Source of the DNA: Tipula vernalis
Lineage: Eukaryota > Arthropoda > Insecta > Diptera > Tipulidae
NCBI GenBank assembly: GCA_958295665.1
Contig: OY282558.1
Span: 114,132,838 to 114,196,837 of the forward strand
Reading direction: 5' to 3'
Length of the DNA: 64,000 bases
Shown piece after piece: positions 13,537 to 24,051 of the stretch (position 1 is the first letter of the stretch; the number at the start of each line of letters is the position of its first letter). The notes under the pieces were generated by a model, which saw only the letters and a list, made by a program, of their open reading frames with translations, was not told where the DNA came from and searched no databases. Made by a program: the position numbers and the translations under genes.

Positions 13537-13874
13537 GGTGGTTTGGCGTCTATTGGAGGGGCGGGGGAGGGCAACTCAACTTTGTTGAGTAGATTAATCT
13601 ATCAGCTCGGTAACTTTCCAGTAGGGTGCCCATGACGTAAACTGTTCTGGTCATGTATTAGGCAACTTCGTGATGGGTACAATTGTGTAAGGGGTAACCT
13701 GGTCACAACTCGCAAGTGTACTTGCTGCCTCCTTGTGTCAACCACTGCTAACTGAGACCATTTGGCACATTTTGGCCATTTGGCACAGGCTAAAGTAAGC
13801 CGCTAGAGGGGGAAATCTTGCGAGGTGGATGAACGCCCACATGGCCCTTCAACAATAATAATAATAATAATACA
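13537..13874 (+). mobile_element. Short retroposon with ATA-repeat tail and 13-bp target duplication
   Basis: A 338-bp insert, GC-richer than its surroundings, ends in an (AAT)n tail. It is bounded by identical direct repeats TACTTGTTTTATT at 13524-13536 and 13875-13887. The 3' simple-repeat tail and flanking duplication are hallmarks of target-primed reverse transcription. No A/B box was recognised, so it is more likely a 5'-truncated 3' end of an I/R1-like LINE than a SINE. It has no coding capacity. Confidence 0.75.
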
Positions 13875-14162
13875 TACTTGTTTTATTAAAACTTTCGTAC
13901 CATTAGGTATCCCTGTGAGTGGAACTAGCAAGTAGCAAATTTGTCTGATGGGAATACAGCTATTGTCTTAGTTTCTAGAGGTACTGTTTCTCTAAAAACT
14001 AAGATACATAATTTGTAAACTTGTAAAAAGCAAAGTTTACTTTTAAGAGTTAACAATTTTTCGATATCGCATTAATAGTAGTCAAATAAATTGCAAATTC
14101 ATAAAAGTAAGCGTTGCTTTTTGCAAGTTTTACTTTTAGACAATGGGAGTATCCAACACATA

Positions 14163-14369
14163 CTAAAGATACATGTTAAACCGAAAGTGGTCTGACTGAA
14201 AACGTCCGAGATAAATTCAACATGTACACGGCGGCTTGACTGAAAGCAAAGATTATTAACAAGATCTTCTTGTTAATAATCTTTGCTTTCAGTCAAGCCG
14301 CCGTTTTAATGTTGAATTTATCTCGGACATTTTCAGTCAGACCACTTTCGGTTTAACATGTATCTTTAG
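14163..14369. mobile_element. Hairpin MITE, 207 bp, TA target duplication (copy 1)
   Basis: An almost perfect palindrome: the two halves (ending 14263 and starting 14269) pair along their whole length around a 5-nt loop. The ends are CTAAAGATACATGTTAAACC and its reverse complement, flanked by TA at 14161-14162 and 14370-14371, as for Tc1/mariner-type insertions. The same termini occur in the longer element at 28463-28874. It is non-coding and needs a transposase in trans. Confidence 0.85.
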
Positions 14370-14472
14370 TAACAATTACCTAATTTTTAAATTTGCTGCC
14401 ATTTATGTATTTTGTACTAGAGTGCCATTTGTTATTTGACAGATGAGAGGTAGAAACAATCCGGTTATTAAA

Positions 14473-15397
14473 AATGGAGACATATACGATCTGAAAGTAT
14501 TGATACTTTGCGCGAACGCAGAAAGAATTGCAAATTTCAAGAAGCTGTCTACAGCGTATATTCACAAAAAATCTGTGTCTCCATCCTTACAAAATTCAAT
14601 TAACACAACTGAAGCCTATTGACCATGCACAGCGAAGAGAGTTCGTTGAATGGATTATTGAACATCAACAAGTGGATGCTGATTTATCGAGCAAAATCAT
14701 CCTAAGCGATGAAGCACATTTTCACCTTGATGGCTTTGTTAATCGCCAAAATTGACGTGTTTGGAGTTCGGAGAACCCACATGTGACTGTCGAGAAACAA
14801 GAATCGATAACGCGTTACTTTTTGGTGCGGATTTTGGGCTGGAGGCATCATTGGACCATACTTTTTGAAAATGAGGATGGTCAAGCAGTGACTGTTACAA
14901 CACTGTAACACAGCTCTTTCTGCCGAAATTGGATGATATTGATGTGGCCAATATGTGGTTTCAACAAGACGGTGCCACATGCCATACAGCCCGTGAAACA
15001 ATTCAATTACTGCATGAAACATTTCCTGATCGTGTACTCTCTCGATTCGGTGATCAGAATTGGCCCCCTAGATCGTGTGATTTAACACCATTAGATTTCT
15101 TTTTATGGGGTTATTTGAAGTCAAAGGTCTATGTCAACAAGCCCACAACCATCCGTGCATTACGGGAGGAAATTAAACGCTGCATCAACGAAATTCAGTC
15201 ACATTTATGTAACAAAAAAAAAGAGTGTGTATGCGTATGTGCCAGCAAAGCCGCGGAGGTCATTTGCCCGATGTATTTATTCCATAAATAACCCCTATCC
15301 TATGTACTTTACGATTCACTAAAAAAATAACAATCTAAAGATTAAAATCTGTGTTTTCTACTTAATTCAAATCTTGCGTTAATTTTGCGACACCCTT
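14473..15397 (+). pseudogene. Internally deleted DD41D mariner-like transposase
   Basis: Cut-and-paste transposase remnant of the IS630/Tc1/mariner superfamily. A start-like METYTI at 14473 is followed almost at once by mid-protein sequence (HAQRREFVEWIIEHQ, then LSDEAHFHLDGFVN with the first catalytic Asp). The DNA-binding N-terminus has therefore been lost by internal deletion. After a stop near 14753 and a frameshift, the second and third catalytic motifs follow at 14929-15291 (FQQDGATCHTA and PPRSCDLTPLDFFLWGYL). Exactly 41 residues separate the two Asp residues, giving a DD41D signature. A likely right end (GCGACACCCTT followed by TA) lies near 15397; the left end was not found. Confidence 0.8.
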
Positions 15398-15399
15398 TA

Positions 15400-18300
15400 T
15401 CTTTATATGTAAGTAGTATTTAAAAATTCAAATTTAAGGAAAGGTGACAAAGTGATCTTAAAAGAACACACGTAATTCAAGAAGGTTTTAGTCCGTCAAA
15501 GTTCATTCATCTGACTCAGTTAAATTTCTTTTACCTAGGTTAGGTAGTTATGTTTAATGGCTAAATACACTCTCTCAGTCAAAGTCAACCCCCGAAAACA
15601 ATAAAAAAAAATCCGAAAACAAAACATATAAACAAATATAAAAACAATCTTTCTATTCCAATTAGTGTAAACGCAACCAAAATACTAAAAATAAAAAGCA
15701 AACTAAAAACTACGTACGAATGGGATTATCGTCATCACACGCCAAACGAAATGAATCAACGCATTTTTTATACAAAAAGAAAATTTCACATGATAAATTA
15801 CATGTGCCAGAAAGAGTCGATTATATAAATGTTTCACACATTACGGTCATATTTCTACATTATACTAAAAAATTAAAATGGATTACTTAATTTATCACAA
15901 ATCAACTTTGGAATGTGCTAACATATTTTCTTATCTAGCAACAGTTATTGCTATTGATTGTTTTACTATCACACAACAGTAATAAAAATATTTGAAATGT
16001 CTATTATATTTATTGTATAATTGCATTTTATACGTTTATAAATTATCCGATCAACACGTAAGGTAAATTTTTATTTTTGACTTTTTCTCAAGTCGACAAT
16101 TTTTTCGTCAAGCATACATATCACTATTTTGCTTATAAAATTCACATAAAAAACACTTTATTTATATTTTTATCACTTACAATTATGTTTCGAATATACC
16201 AATAACTTTAGAAAAGATAATAGTTTTAATTAAACCACATAAACTTAAAAAAGAAAAACTATTTCTTAAAAAAAAACTTTTCTTGGCACATTAACTAGTT
16301 ACTAACGAAATTCCTCACCTGCGGCGCGGCGATAGTTTTTTTTCTGTCGTATTGATTCTCTCTTTAATTTTTAGAGTTTGGAAAATCGTAATAATTCGAT
16401 AAATACATTTTCTATAAAGTAAATCACACAATTTTTTAGTTTAAAACACTTCAGTTTTCACATATGTTGATAAATATTGTATTGTTTTGTGCTTGAGGAA
16501 ATTTTTTTAAGTTATATTTTAGGCGTGAAATTGTAAATATGTATTCTTTTAATTTCCCTTAGACCGCTCGTATGTTTTTGACACTATTAATGTGTGTGAC
16601 TACTAAAGTACTAATTCTTTCATTTCATTCATACGAAAAACGAAGCAACAAATTAAAATAAATAAAAAAAACAGGTTTACCAACTTTGTACAAATAAAAA
16701 TTTTGATATTTATGGTTTTACGCCTAAATTTATACATTCGATGATTTTACAAGATTATGATGGTTGATTTCGCCGTTTGTATTTTTGTTACATATACCAC
16801 AGAATACAACCAGAAGAGACATAACGCTGTTTTTGTATGGGAAAATTTGGACTCATTTTTTTGACCTTGATTTGCCGAAGATAAGAGAAATTTGGGTTAT
16901 GTATTCTTTAGTTTACTGGTTTTTATTTGAAATAATAAAAATTGAGAATCCTTAACAGTGTAGTTAGTGAAATTATTTGACAAGTTTTGTTTTGACAGCA
17001 TAATTTGTATTAACTACTATAGGTGTATTTTGTTGAGAAAAAATTAATTCGAATTATTTTGGAGTTATTTTTTTCTTAACAGAATAAGCCGCGAAATATT
17101 TTTTCGATTTAATTTTTATATTCTATGTTGGTATTTCTCCTGTTTTTCATTCAAGCAGTTACGTACTTTATTTGTTTGAGCTAGAATAAAATAACTCAAA
17201 TTTTTTGTTCGAATTATTTAATTCCTGTCACGTGCAATTGTTGTTGTAAATTTCTCAACAAAATACAGCTTATAATATTCAAAAATAATTATACTTCAAT
17301 GTCCAAAAAAGAAGGTAAGATGAAACAAAAAATTTGGTTCACCCCAGCGTTTAAAACTACTCTTCAGTTTGTTTTTATTCCCTTTCTTCTAGTTTTAAGT
17401 GAATTTTCCAATTTTCTTTTCTCTTCTTCGATCAAAATAGTAAACCAAAAATTCACGAATACTATTCAGTAACAAATAAATAATGAGCGAAGAAAAGAAA
17501 CAAAATGAGAGAATCGATCTATTGAATAGAATAGAAATATATTTTTCTTCTGTTTTGTTCACTGCTGAATGAATAATTAGTGAATAATTTTTGAATAGGA
17601 ATTTAATGTACAAGTTTTATTACAGGTGTAAAATTGTTTTGATTTATTTTTGGGGCTATATCGAGAATTGAGTTCGAACAGTGATAATTTTGGCCAAAAA
17701 TTCGAATATTTTATGATAATTTGGTGTAAAACGACAAATTTTATTTTCCTTATGCGCAACTTAAACAAAATTAATCTTCCATTCTTAAGTTTCACTCTCT
17801 CTCAATAGCAAAATAGTATAATACTGTGTGCACCCGATGTTTTGATAGTATAATAGCAAAAATAAAATATAATATTTTGATTTGATAGCTATCAAATTTT
17901 AATACCTATTATATTTTATTTTATTGTATAAGGAAAATTTATGATAGTATATTGTTGATAAATTAGTTTAGTAATATTTATGTGTATTCGGAAATTATAC
18001 TTTTTCATTTGTTTTAATTTTCTGTTTTTTATGAATGTTTTATGAGGGGTAAAACCGACTACGGTAGATAGTAAAATAGTATTCTGGAAAACCTTCGTTT
18101 CCAGGTAAACAAAGATTATCAAAAGCTGGAAAATTTGGTACATTATACAACTTTCGGTTTAAACTTCCCGGTTTTTATTGTTTCAGCCTACAAATATTTG
18201 AATATATTATTCAATGGAAATATAAACAGAAGTGCCTTAATCTTAGTAAATGTTTTGTCCTTTTGCTTTCATCCCTCTTGCTTTTAATTCCTTTTTAATA

Positions 18301-18552
18301 TTTTCTAAAATTTAACATTCACTGTGTTCCTTTGGAAACAATTTGCTACTGCCAAGGACTTGTGAGTAGATGTTCAATGGAATGCAAATTTTTTTGACAG
18401 TAGTAAAACATAACCTCAATTTAAATAAGACTGCTAGATTTTAATAAAAAATACGTTGATCTATTAATTGTTTAACAACAAAATAATTAAAATATTTTTA
18501 CGATTTAACAATTGCGCATCGTATCACAAACATAAACAAAATTTTTTTGTTT
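15400..18552. other. AT-rich intergenic DNA
   Basis: About 3 kb of very AT-rich sequence with short frames only. Apart from the GC-rich donor-like patch at 16319, nothing recognisable was seen. Confidence 0.5.
16319..16400 (-). other. Possible GC-rich leader exon (donor at 16319)
   Basis: Minus-strand sequence CGCCGCGCCGCAG is followed by the donor GTGAGG at 16318. A GC-rich patch ending in a consensus donor is unusual in this AT-rich region and could be an alternative first exon of angiomotin about 9 kb upstream of its ATG. The outer boundary is nominal. Confidence 0.25.
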
Positions 18553-18602
18553 TTAACCCTAATCGAACCAACATATTTTTGTTATGTCAGTAATTTTAAA
18601 TT

Positions 18603-18930
18603 GTTTCATTTATGCAATCTTTTTTGTGACTCAATGCGCTCCCAACTCTTTCGCAGTTCATTTTACCGTCCTACTTTACGCCGCAGTAGCCAAATCGAGG
18701 ACGTACGGCTATAGACCCGCTTTAGTTTAAACCACCTGCACATTGCATTGCTTTATGCGAGCCTATAGTGCTGACATGAAAGGTGGGTCGGCCCATGAGA
18801 TGTGTTCATCGTCATCACCGATCGTAATCAGATGATTAAAAATCCCTTTTGCATCCCGCCCGGGATTCGAACCCGGTACCTCCCGATCCAACCGCCGCAG
18901 CTTTAACCACTGCGCCGTTTGGTCGGTAAA
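18603..18930 (-). mobile_element. tRNA-derived SINE, 328 bp, minus orientation
   Basis: Reading on the minus strand from 18930, an internal RNA polymerase III promoter is present. The A-box-like CGGCGCAGTGG lies at 18917-18907, followed by GTTAAAGC. A perfect B box, GGTTCGAATCC, lies at 18873-18863, 33 nt downstream. The insert is bounded by 12-bp direct repeats TAATTTTAAATT at 18591-18602 and 18931-18942, marking retroposition. The 3' end is A-rich but not poly(A). The body downstream of the tRNA-like head is unrelated to any gene I recognise. Confidence 0.85.
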
Positions 18931-19045
18931 TAATTTTAAATTCTAATCAAATAATTTACGAAAATTTTTTCAGAGAATGATTAGATGTCAAGTACGTTGT
19001 ATGGAAATGTTTCAAAATAAAATACATCCAAGTTTATAACTAATA

Positions 19046-19344
19046 TCATGTTTCCATGATAGAGTTAACCTAGGTTCAACTCGGTTTATGTGCATGGAAA
19101 CGCGTATTAGGGTAGAGTTTCGTTAAATCCAAATAAACTCGACGAATCTTGTACCATATATATCAAAGTAAAATAAAAATTTGGTTTTTGTTCAATACGC
19201 AATTTTATTTTTTTTATTCTATCGAAATATTTTTCTTCAACTCTAAATCCTAACTCTGTTCATGGAAGCGGTACGGGTTAGCGTCGCCATATTTTCAACT
19301 CAACGAAACCTAAACCTGTTTAAACTCGGTACATGGAAACATGG
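19046..19344. mobile_element. MITE with CATGTTTCCATG termini and TA duplication
   Basis: Inverted ends TCATGTTTCCATG and CATGGAAACATGG bound 299 bp between TA dinucleotides (19044-19045 and 19345-19346). Subterminal motifs (GTTTAAAC-like and CATGGAAGCG) also recur in inverted order. It is non-coding. The TA duplication suggests Tc1/mariner-type mobilisation. Confidence 0.65.
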
Positions 19345-19423
19345 TATAAATTAATATTATTTTGAAAATCGATGCATTTATCAAACGAGCCAAAATGGCA
19401 CATCTTGGTTGGATTAGGGTTAA

Positions 19424-20556
19424 AAAATGACGTTGCACACAACCAAAATTGGTATAGAGCCATCTATTAGAATTTTTTAAACTAAAATCCCTCTTTCGTT
19501 AATTATATGCGTAACTACTTCTAACAACTACACCATCACTTGAGCATGAGTAGTTGCGAGTAGATACAAGTACTTGTGAGTAGTTTGCTAACGCCAATAG
19601 AACACGCTTTATATATACTACTTTCGCTCGATCTGCCTTCTTTCGGAAAACATGATCTATCCTATGTAAACAAAATAAGAGCAATTTTTATTTTTTTTTG
19701 TAAATGGAAAATTCGCAATGGAAAATATGTAGGCATGACTACTTTTGATTGCGAATCGTATTGTAAATTTGTCTATGGTTACGTAGACAAATTTATATAT
19801 CGATGTATTTTTTTTGAATGTGTACTATCCATGTGATAAAATTTAAAAAGATTCCGATTATTCGCAAAGGCATCCCAAGTGGAAACCCACAGTAGGTGCT
19901 GATATATTAAAAGAATTTATCATAGTTATGATTGTGATCTAATTAGAACAAAAATTGTACTTTCTTGGTTAACCTTTTGTTTGAAAAATGTTATTTTCCT
20001 TTTATAGGTGCTATCTAATCATTAATCAGCATTGTTGATAAAGACAAGAGCAACAAGAGCTCATTGCACTTGACAAGTGTTCAGTCTAACAAACTCTAAT
20101 CTAACAAACATTGGGGTTCCAACATCAAACGTTCGAGTATGTTTATTTCAAATTTGCTATTTCACTTGGGTTAAGCGGCCCCTGTATCTAAATTCATTAC
20201 CTATTTTCTTTAATGTGTACTTGTAATTTTTGAGTAATTCGTGATGATTTAATATCGAGTACGTATTTATAGAGTCAAATTGATTAAAAAATTAAAACCG
20301 CTTTTCATCAAATTTTAATGATTTTCCGATCAAAAAATTAGCAGTGTAATATTACCTCTATCCACACACGCCGCTACCAACACATAAAACTAAATCCAAA
20401 ACTTCGCTATTTACTTTTACTACTCCATTTCTCTTTTTTTAATTTATTTTGAGGTTATAAAGTTAAATCATTTTTCACATCATTCATTTACTTACAATTT
20501 AAAATAGTATAAATATAAATTTAATAAAAAAAAAAAAATACTTAACGATAAGAAAA
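19424..20556. other. AT-rich intergenic DNA upstream of the rhodanese gene
   Basis: No gene or repeat was recognised. It may contain the promoter for the candidate first exon at 20557, but no specific element could be identified. Confidence 0.4.
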
Positions 20557-20767
20557 ATGTTATCAAATCAAAAAATAAGATTATGTCACAGCTTGCTATC
20601 GATACGAATGAAATACATTGTAAGCTGTTCGAACATCCATCATAACATTAATATAAACGTAAATAATGATAATGGAAAATTATGTGGAAAACAGTTTAAG
20701 CAGTCAGTTGATGGTTCAACATCGTTGAAAGCTGTTAATTTCAATTTTGCTAATAACAATTTTAAAG
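20557..20767 (+). CDS. Candidate 5' coding exon of the rhodanese gene (alternative N-terminus)
   Basis: An open frame of 70 codons plus one base begins with ATG at 20557 and ends at a donor (AAAG followed by GTATGG). Its phase (1) matches a polypyrimidine-rich acceptor at 22821, which lies inside the frame of the next exon. Joining them keeps the rhodanese frame and gives proteins of 201 or 199 aa. The N-terminus (MLSNQKIRLCHSLLSIRMKY) is basic and lacks acidic residues, as in mitochondrial presequences. The evidence is only phase, splice-site quality and composition. It could also be a chance frame. Confidence 0.4.
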
Positions 20768-22781
20768 GTATGGATGTTTCATTTTAATTTGGAAAACTTG
20801 TACATATTTGTTGCGCATGTTTTATTGTTTTCGTTTTCATTTGTCGGCTAATCTAATTGGAATGTGTACAGTTACATAAGGAAATTAATTGTGTATGTAT
20901 TTATTCCGATCATAATAGGATTCGAGTTATTTTGTAAACAGGTTTTGTCCAATTGCATTAAGGTCAGTGAACTTTGAGTAAATAGTTTTTTAAATTTTAA
21001 AGTATGTACACAAAAATCTAATTTATTTTAATTTACTTGTAGTTTATGATTTATGCATTTAATATAATAATACCCATAAAATATGGCTGTCTGTTTTAAG
21101 TAGGTTATTTGATAGCGGAAGCCCAGGGTTTAATTTTATTGATTACATTAATTAATATTGTATTTATATGAATTGGGATTAAATGGAAATTTCTCTAATT
21201 GGGCCGTGCAATGCTCCCAGACCGTAAAGAACCCCTTATCAAGTTTAATTTTTTTTTCAAGATTTTTACATTACTAAAAAAATAACAGTAAGGTACGGTT
21301 ACCATATTTTAAGAATACAAAAGCGACCCCAAGCCTAGAGTAAGTCTAAAATGTATTTTATTAAATTTTCTATTTTGAAAACAAACATAATTGTTTAGGG
21401 TGGGTGCCACGAGGTATGGTTTATTCACTTTACTTAATTCCTCTTAAATTTCAACGTTTATGTCTTTTTTGATCAAAACTTTAGCCAGTGTTACGTTAAT
21501 TATTAGCCTCTACATCTTGAGAGTGTTAATTTAATAATCACATTTTAATGTATAATAAATAAAAATTGATTGTTTTGTATGTTTAATACGATTTTGGTCA
21601 GTGAAATCTAATAAAATATTCAACTTATTTGAAGTGCAAATTTTTTAGTTAACTTTATTTTGAAACTTACAGTTATTTGTAGAATTTTCCAAGTCAAGAA
21701 AAAGTAATGGTTGAATCCAGATTTTTACTGTTATGTTTCATCGTTGACAAGGAGATTTAAAGTCGTCGAATAAATAATTCAAGAAAATTAATTGATTGTT
21801 TGTGATTGAGGCATATTATATAGTTAGTAGAGTAGAGGCAAAACAGTGAAATTCACTTATAACGACATTGAGAATCCGTTGTTATAACCGAATGTCGTAA
21901 TATACGAATTTTAATTATGTGGGTAACATAACAAATCAGTTCAAATTTCCGACGTTATAAGCGGAAGGTCGTTATATCCGAGGACGTTATAAGTGAATTT
22001 CACTGCATATTTATGTTTCAAGCTGCACGTGACTTTTTTCGTTTGTTTTAAAACTGGAAGTCCAAGCAATTTCGGTCAATTCGAACAATAAGTCTTTTAT
22101 TGTTGTTCGAATTGACTGGATGCCATTAGAGTTTCATTAGAGTGATTCGGCATTTAAAACCGCTAGCATCTTTATAAATAAAAAAAAACTTACATAATTT
22201 AAATAGATAGTCTTGATAATTTCTTGTATTGTGGCTTAAAACAAGTTGATTTAACCAGCGTTTCTTGGCCCGCTTTGAGCAACACCTTTCATCATTTTTT
22301 CTAAACCATATGCCATTTGCTAGTACTTGTTTTTGGGTAACATTTTATTATGCTAATAAACCAGTTTCTTATATATTTGATCTTCCAATCAAGGTCATCG
22401 ATTTCTTATGTACCTATCCATATACAATCATTTTTTTAGTGTTTCCCAAATTAAACACAAAATAATTATTTGAGAGACATTCCAATTTCATGGTTGATAA
22501 AACATATCTCAAATTCGTCGTCTTATCATTGTTAATTTTAAAATTATTTATTATATAATTGGTAGTTGTTTTTAGACACGCTTAATAATCATGCTTATCT
22601 TGGTGTGAAATTTTGATTTGTTTTCGTTTTTCTTTTATAAGACACTGATGCCTCGATAACTTATTTTCGCAAATATCTCAAAAGTATTACGACTTTGTAT
22701 CTTCAGTTGGAAAATTTAGCTCGCTGTAGAAAGTTTAACCATTTTTAACAGATAACGTTCTACGAAATATAAAATTTTAGT
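20768..22781. other. Putative first intron of the rhodanese gene, or intergenic
   Basis: Non-coding AT-rich sequence containing the MITE at 21844-22005 and a short hairpin at about 22074-22117. Nothing else was recognised. Confidence 0.4.
21844..22005. mobile_element. 162-bp palindromic MITE (CAGTGAAATTCACTTATAACG termini)
   Basis: Perfect 21-bp terminal inverted repeats open with CAGTG at 21844 and close with CACTG at 22005. The interior repeats related ACG-TTATA motifs in both orientations. Ends beginning CAGT with short non-coding interiors resemble pogo-type MITEs, but no TA duplication is visible at the flanks, so the assignment is uncertain. Confidence 0.6.
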
Positions 22782-24051
22782 ATGATGGATTCATTCAAAT
22801 TTTCTTTTCTTTTTCTTCTAGGTTGCTCAATACTCGTGACTCGTGGTTATTGTACTGTTAATATGGCAATCGCTACTTATGATGAAATTAAAGATTTACC
22901 AAATCATCCAGAAAAATTGTTAATCGATGTCCGTGAACCAAATGAAATAAAAGAGACCGGCCAAATTCCAACAAGTATTAATATTCCACGTAAGTTGTTT
23001 TATTTTCTTGTTGTTGCGTCCTCAGTCGTTTAGGCCACAATTATCTACTGAATTTTATTATAAAGTGAGTCAGGTAAGAGCAGCTTTATCCGATGAAACT
23101 ACACCAGAACAGTTTGAAAAATTATATGGACATGTCAAACCGGGAAAAGATGAACCAATTATAGTATCATGTCGTAGTGGACGTCGCAGCGAACAAGCCT
23201 TTAACATTGTTACTGAATTAGGTTTCACAAAGTAAGATTTGATTTAGGTTTTATTGGAATTAAAATATGATCATTGGCTCATTTCTTCTCATTTTGGAGT
23301 GGTTCTTGTGTCGGTATTTATTTCTTACGTGTTTTTTTCTCCAATATGTATATATGTACTAGTATAGATATTAAACATAATTATTACCTAAGTAAAAGTG
23401 GAGACAATATTGGGATGGAACAAATTTTCATATTCATTTATACATTGTTTTTGTGTCTTCCATTTTTCTATTATTTTACAGTTGGGGATTTGGAAAAGCA
23501 ATTTCAACTAGATCCAAATGAGTTTAAGGCAAAATATGGTCGCGATAAACCGACACCAACGACTGAAGTCATTTTTCATTGTAAATTAGGCGGGCGTGCT
23601 GGGAAAGCAACTGATTTTGCAACACGTGTTGGGTTTAAAAAGTGAGATTTTTAATTATTTTTTAAATATACAAATTGACTCCACTTTGGCATGCTCGACG
23701 TAGTACTAACACACTCACCCCAACAAAATAATAATATCGAAATTCGTTTTATTATTTTGTAATTAGGTAATAATTTAATAATATTTTTACAAAGAAAGTG
23801 AAAGATGTAGGATTCAATGATTCACAGTAAGGTAAAAACACGGGCATTTTTGTTGTACATAGGCTATGTTGTTAAATTTTAATATGAAACATAGGTTATT
23901 TGGTATTATCACACAATATTACTAACATCTTCAAGCTAAACCTCTTCACAGTTCTTATCAACTGATATAAATAAATTTGTACTATTTTAGCGCTAAAAAC
24001 TATAAAGGATCATGGTTGGAATGGGCCGAAAAAGAGGGTTTACCGAAATAA
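22782..24051 (+). CDS. Rhodanese-domain protein with mutually exclusive catalytic exons
   Basis: Single-domain rhodanese (thiosulfate sulfurtransferase-like), moving sulfane sulfur through an active-site Cys. Exon 1 ends at 22989 and carries the N-terminal half (LPNHPEKLLIDVREPNEI, TGQIPTSINIP). Exon 2a (23066-23231) and exon 2b (23482-23641) are alternative catalytic halves. The last exon (23991-24051) encodes NAKNYKGSWLEWAEKEGLPK and the stop. Both alternatives enter in phase 1 and leave in phase 2, giving 144 or 142 aa from the ATG at 22782, or about 117/115 aa from the internal Met at the start of MAIATYDEIKD. The residues before that Met look like a signal peptide (FSFLFLLGCSILV), but the same bases form a polypyrimidine tract and AG acceptor at 22821, so the true N-terminus is uncertain. 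Related to insect Hsp67B2-like and TSTD1-type proteins. Confidence 0.85.
23066..23231 (+). other. Alternative exon 2a: CRSGRRS active-site loop
   Basis: A 166-nt exon after an AAAG acceptor, ending at the donor AAA/GTAAG. It encodes a full C-terminal rhodanese half with active-site Cys in SCRSGRRSEQA, the classical CxxGxRS loop. The intron before it is only 76 nt and has a weak pyrimidine tract. Confidence 0.75.
23482..23641 (+). other. Alternative exon 2b: CKLGGRA active-site loop
   Basis: A 160-nt exon after a TTTTACAG acceptor, ending at AAA/GTGAG. It begins LGDLEKQFQLD and carries active-site Cys in FHCKLGGRAGKAT. It has the same length and loop type as the middle exon of the second rhodanese gene at 36041-36200, and differs from exon 2a at most positions outside the rhodanese core. 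Confidence 0.75.

Larger units (their letters stand above)
18557..19419. mobile_element. piggyBac-like non-autonomous element (TTAA duplication) with nested inserts
   Basis: The ends are inverted repeats: CCCTAATCGAACCAACAT at 18557 and the complement of CCCTAATCCAACCAAGAT at 19419. They are flanked by TTAA at 18553-18556 and 19420-19423. TTAA duplication with CCC termini is the piggyBac signature. Without the SINE (18603-18930) and the MITE (19046-19344), only about 200 bp of the original element remain and none is coding, so it was a MITE before the other insertions. Confidence 0.7.

Noticed and set aside
13537..13874. SINE classification for the ATA-tailed retroposon
   Set aside because: No A or B box could be found, so a truncated LINE 3' end is more likely.
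22782..22821. Signal peptide of the rhodanese protein taken at face value
   Set aside because: The same bases form a polypyrimidine tract followed by AG, so they may be intronic. They are kept only as one of two models.
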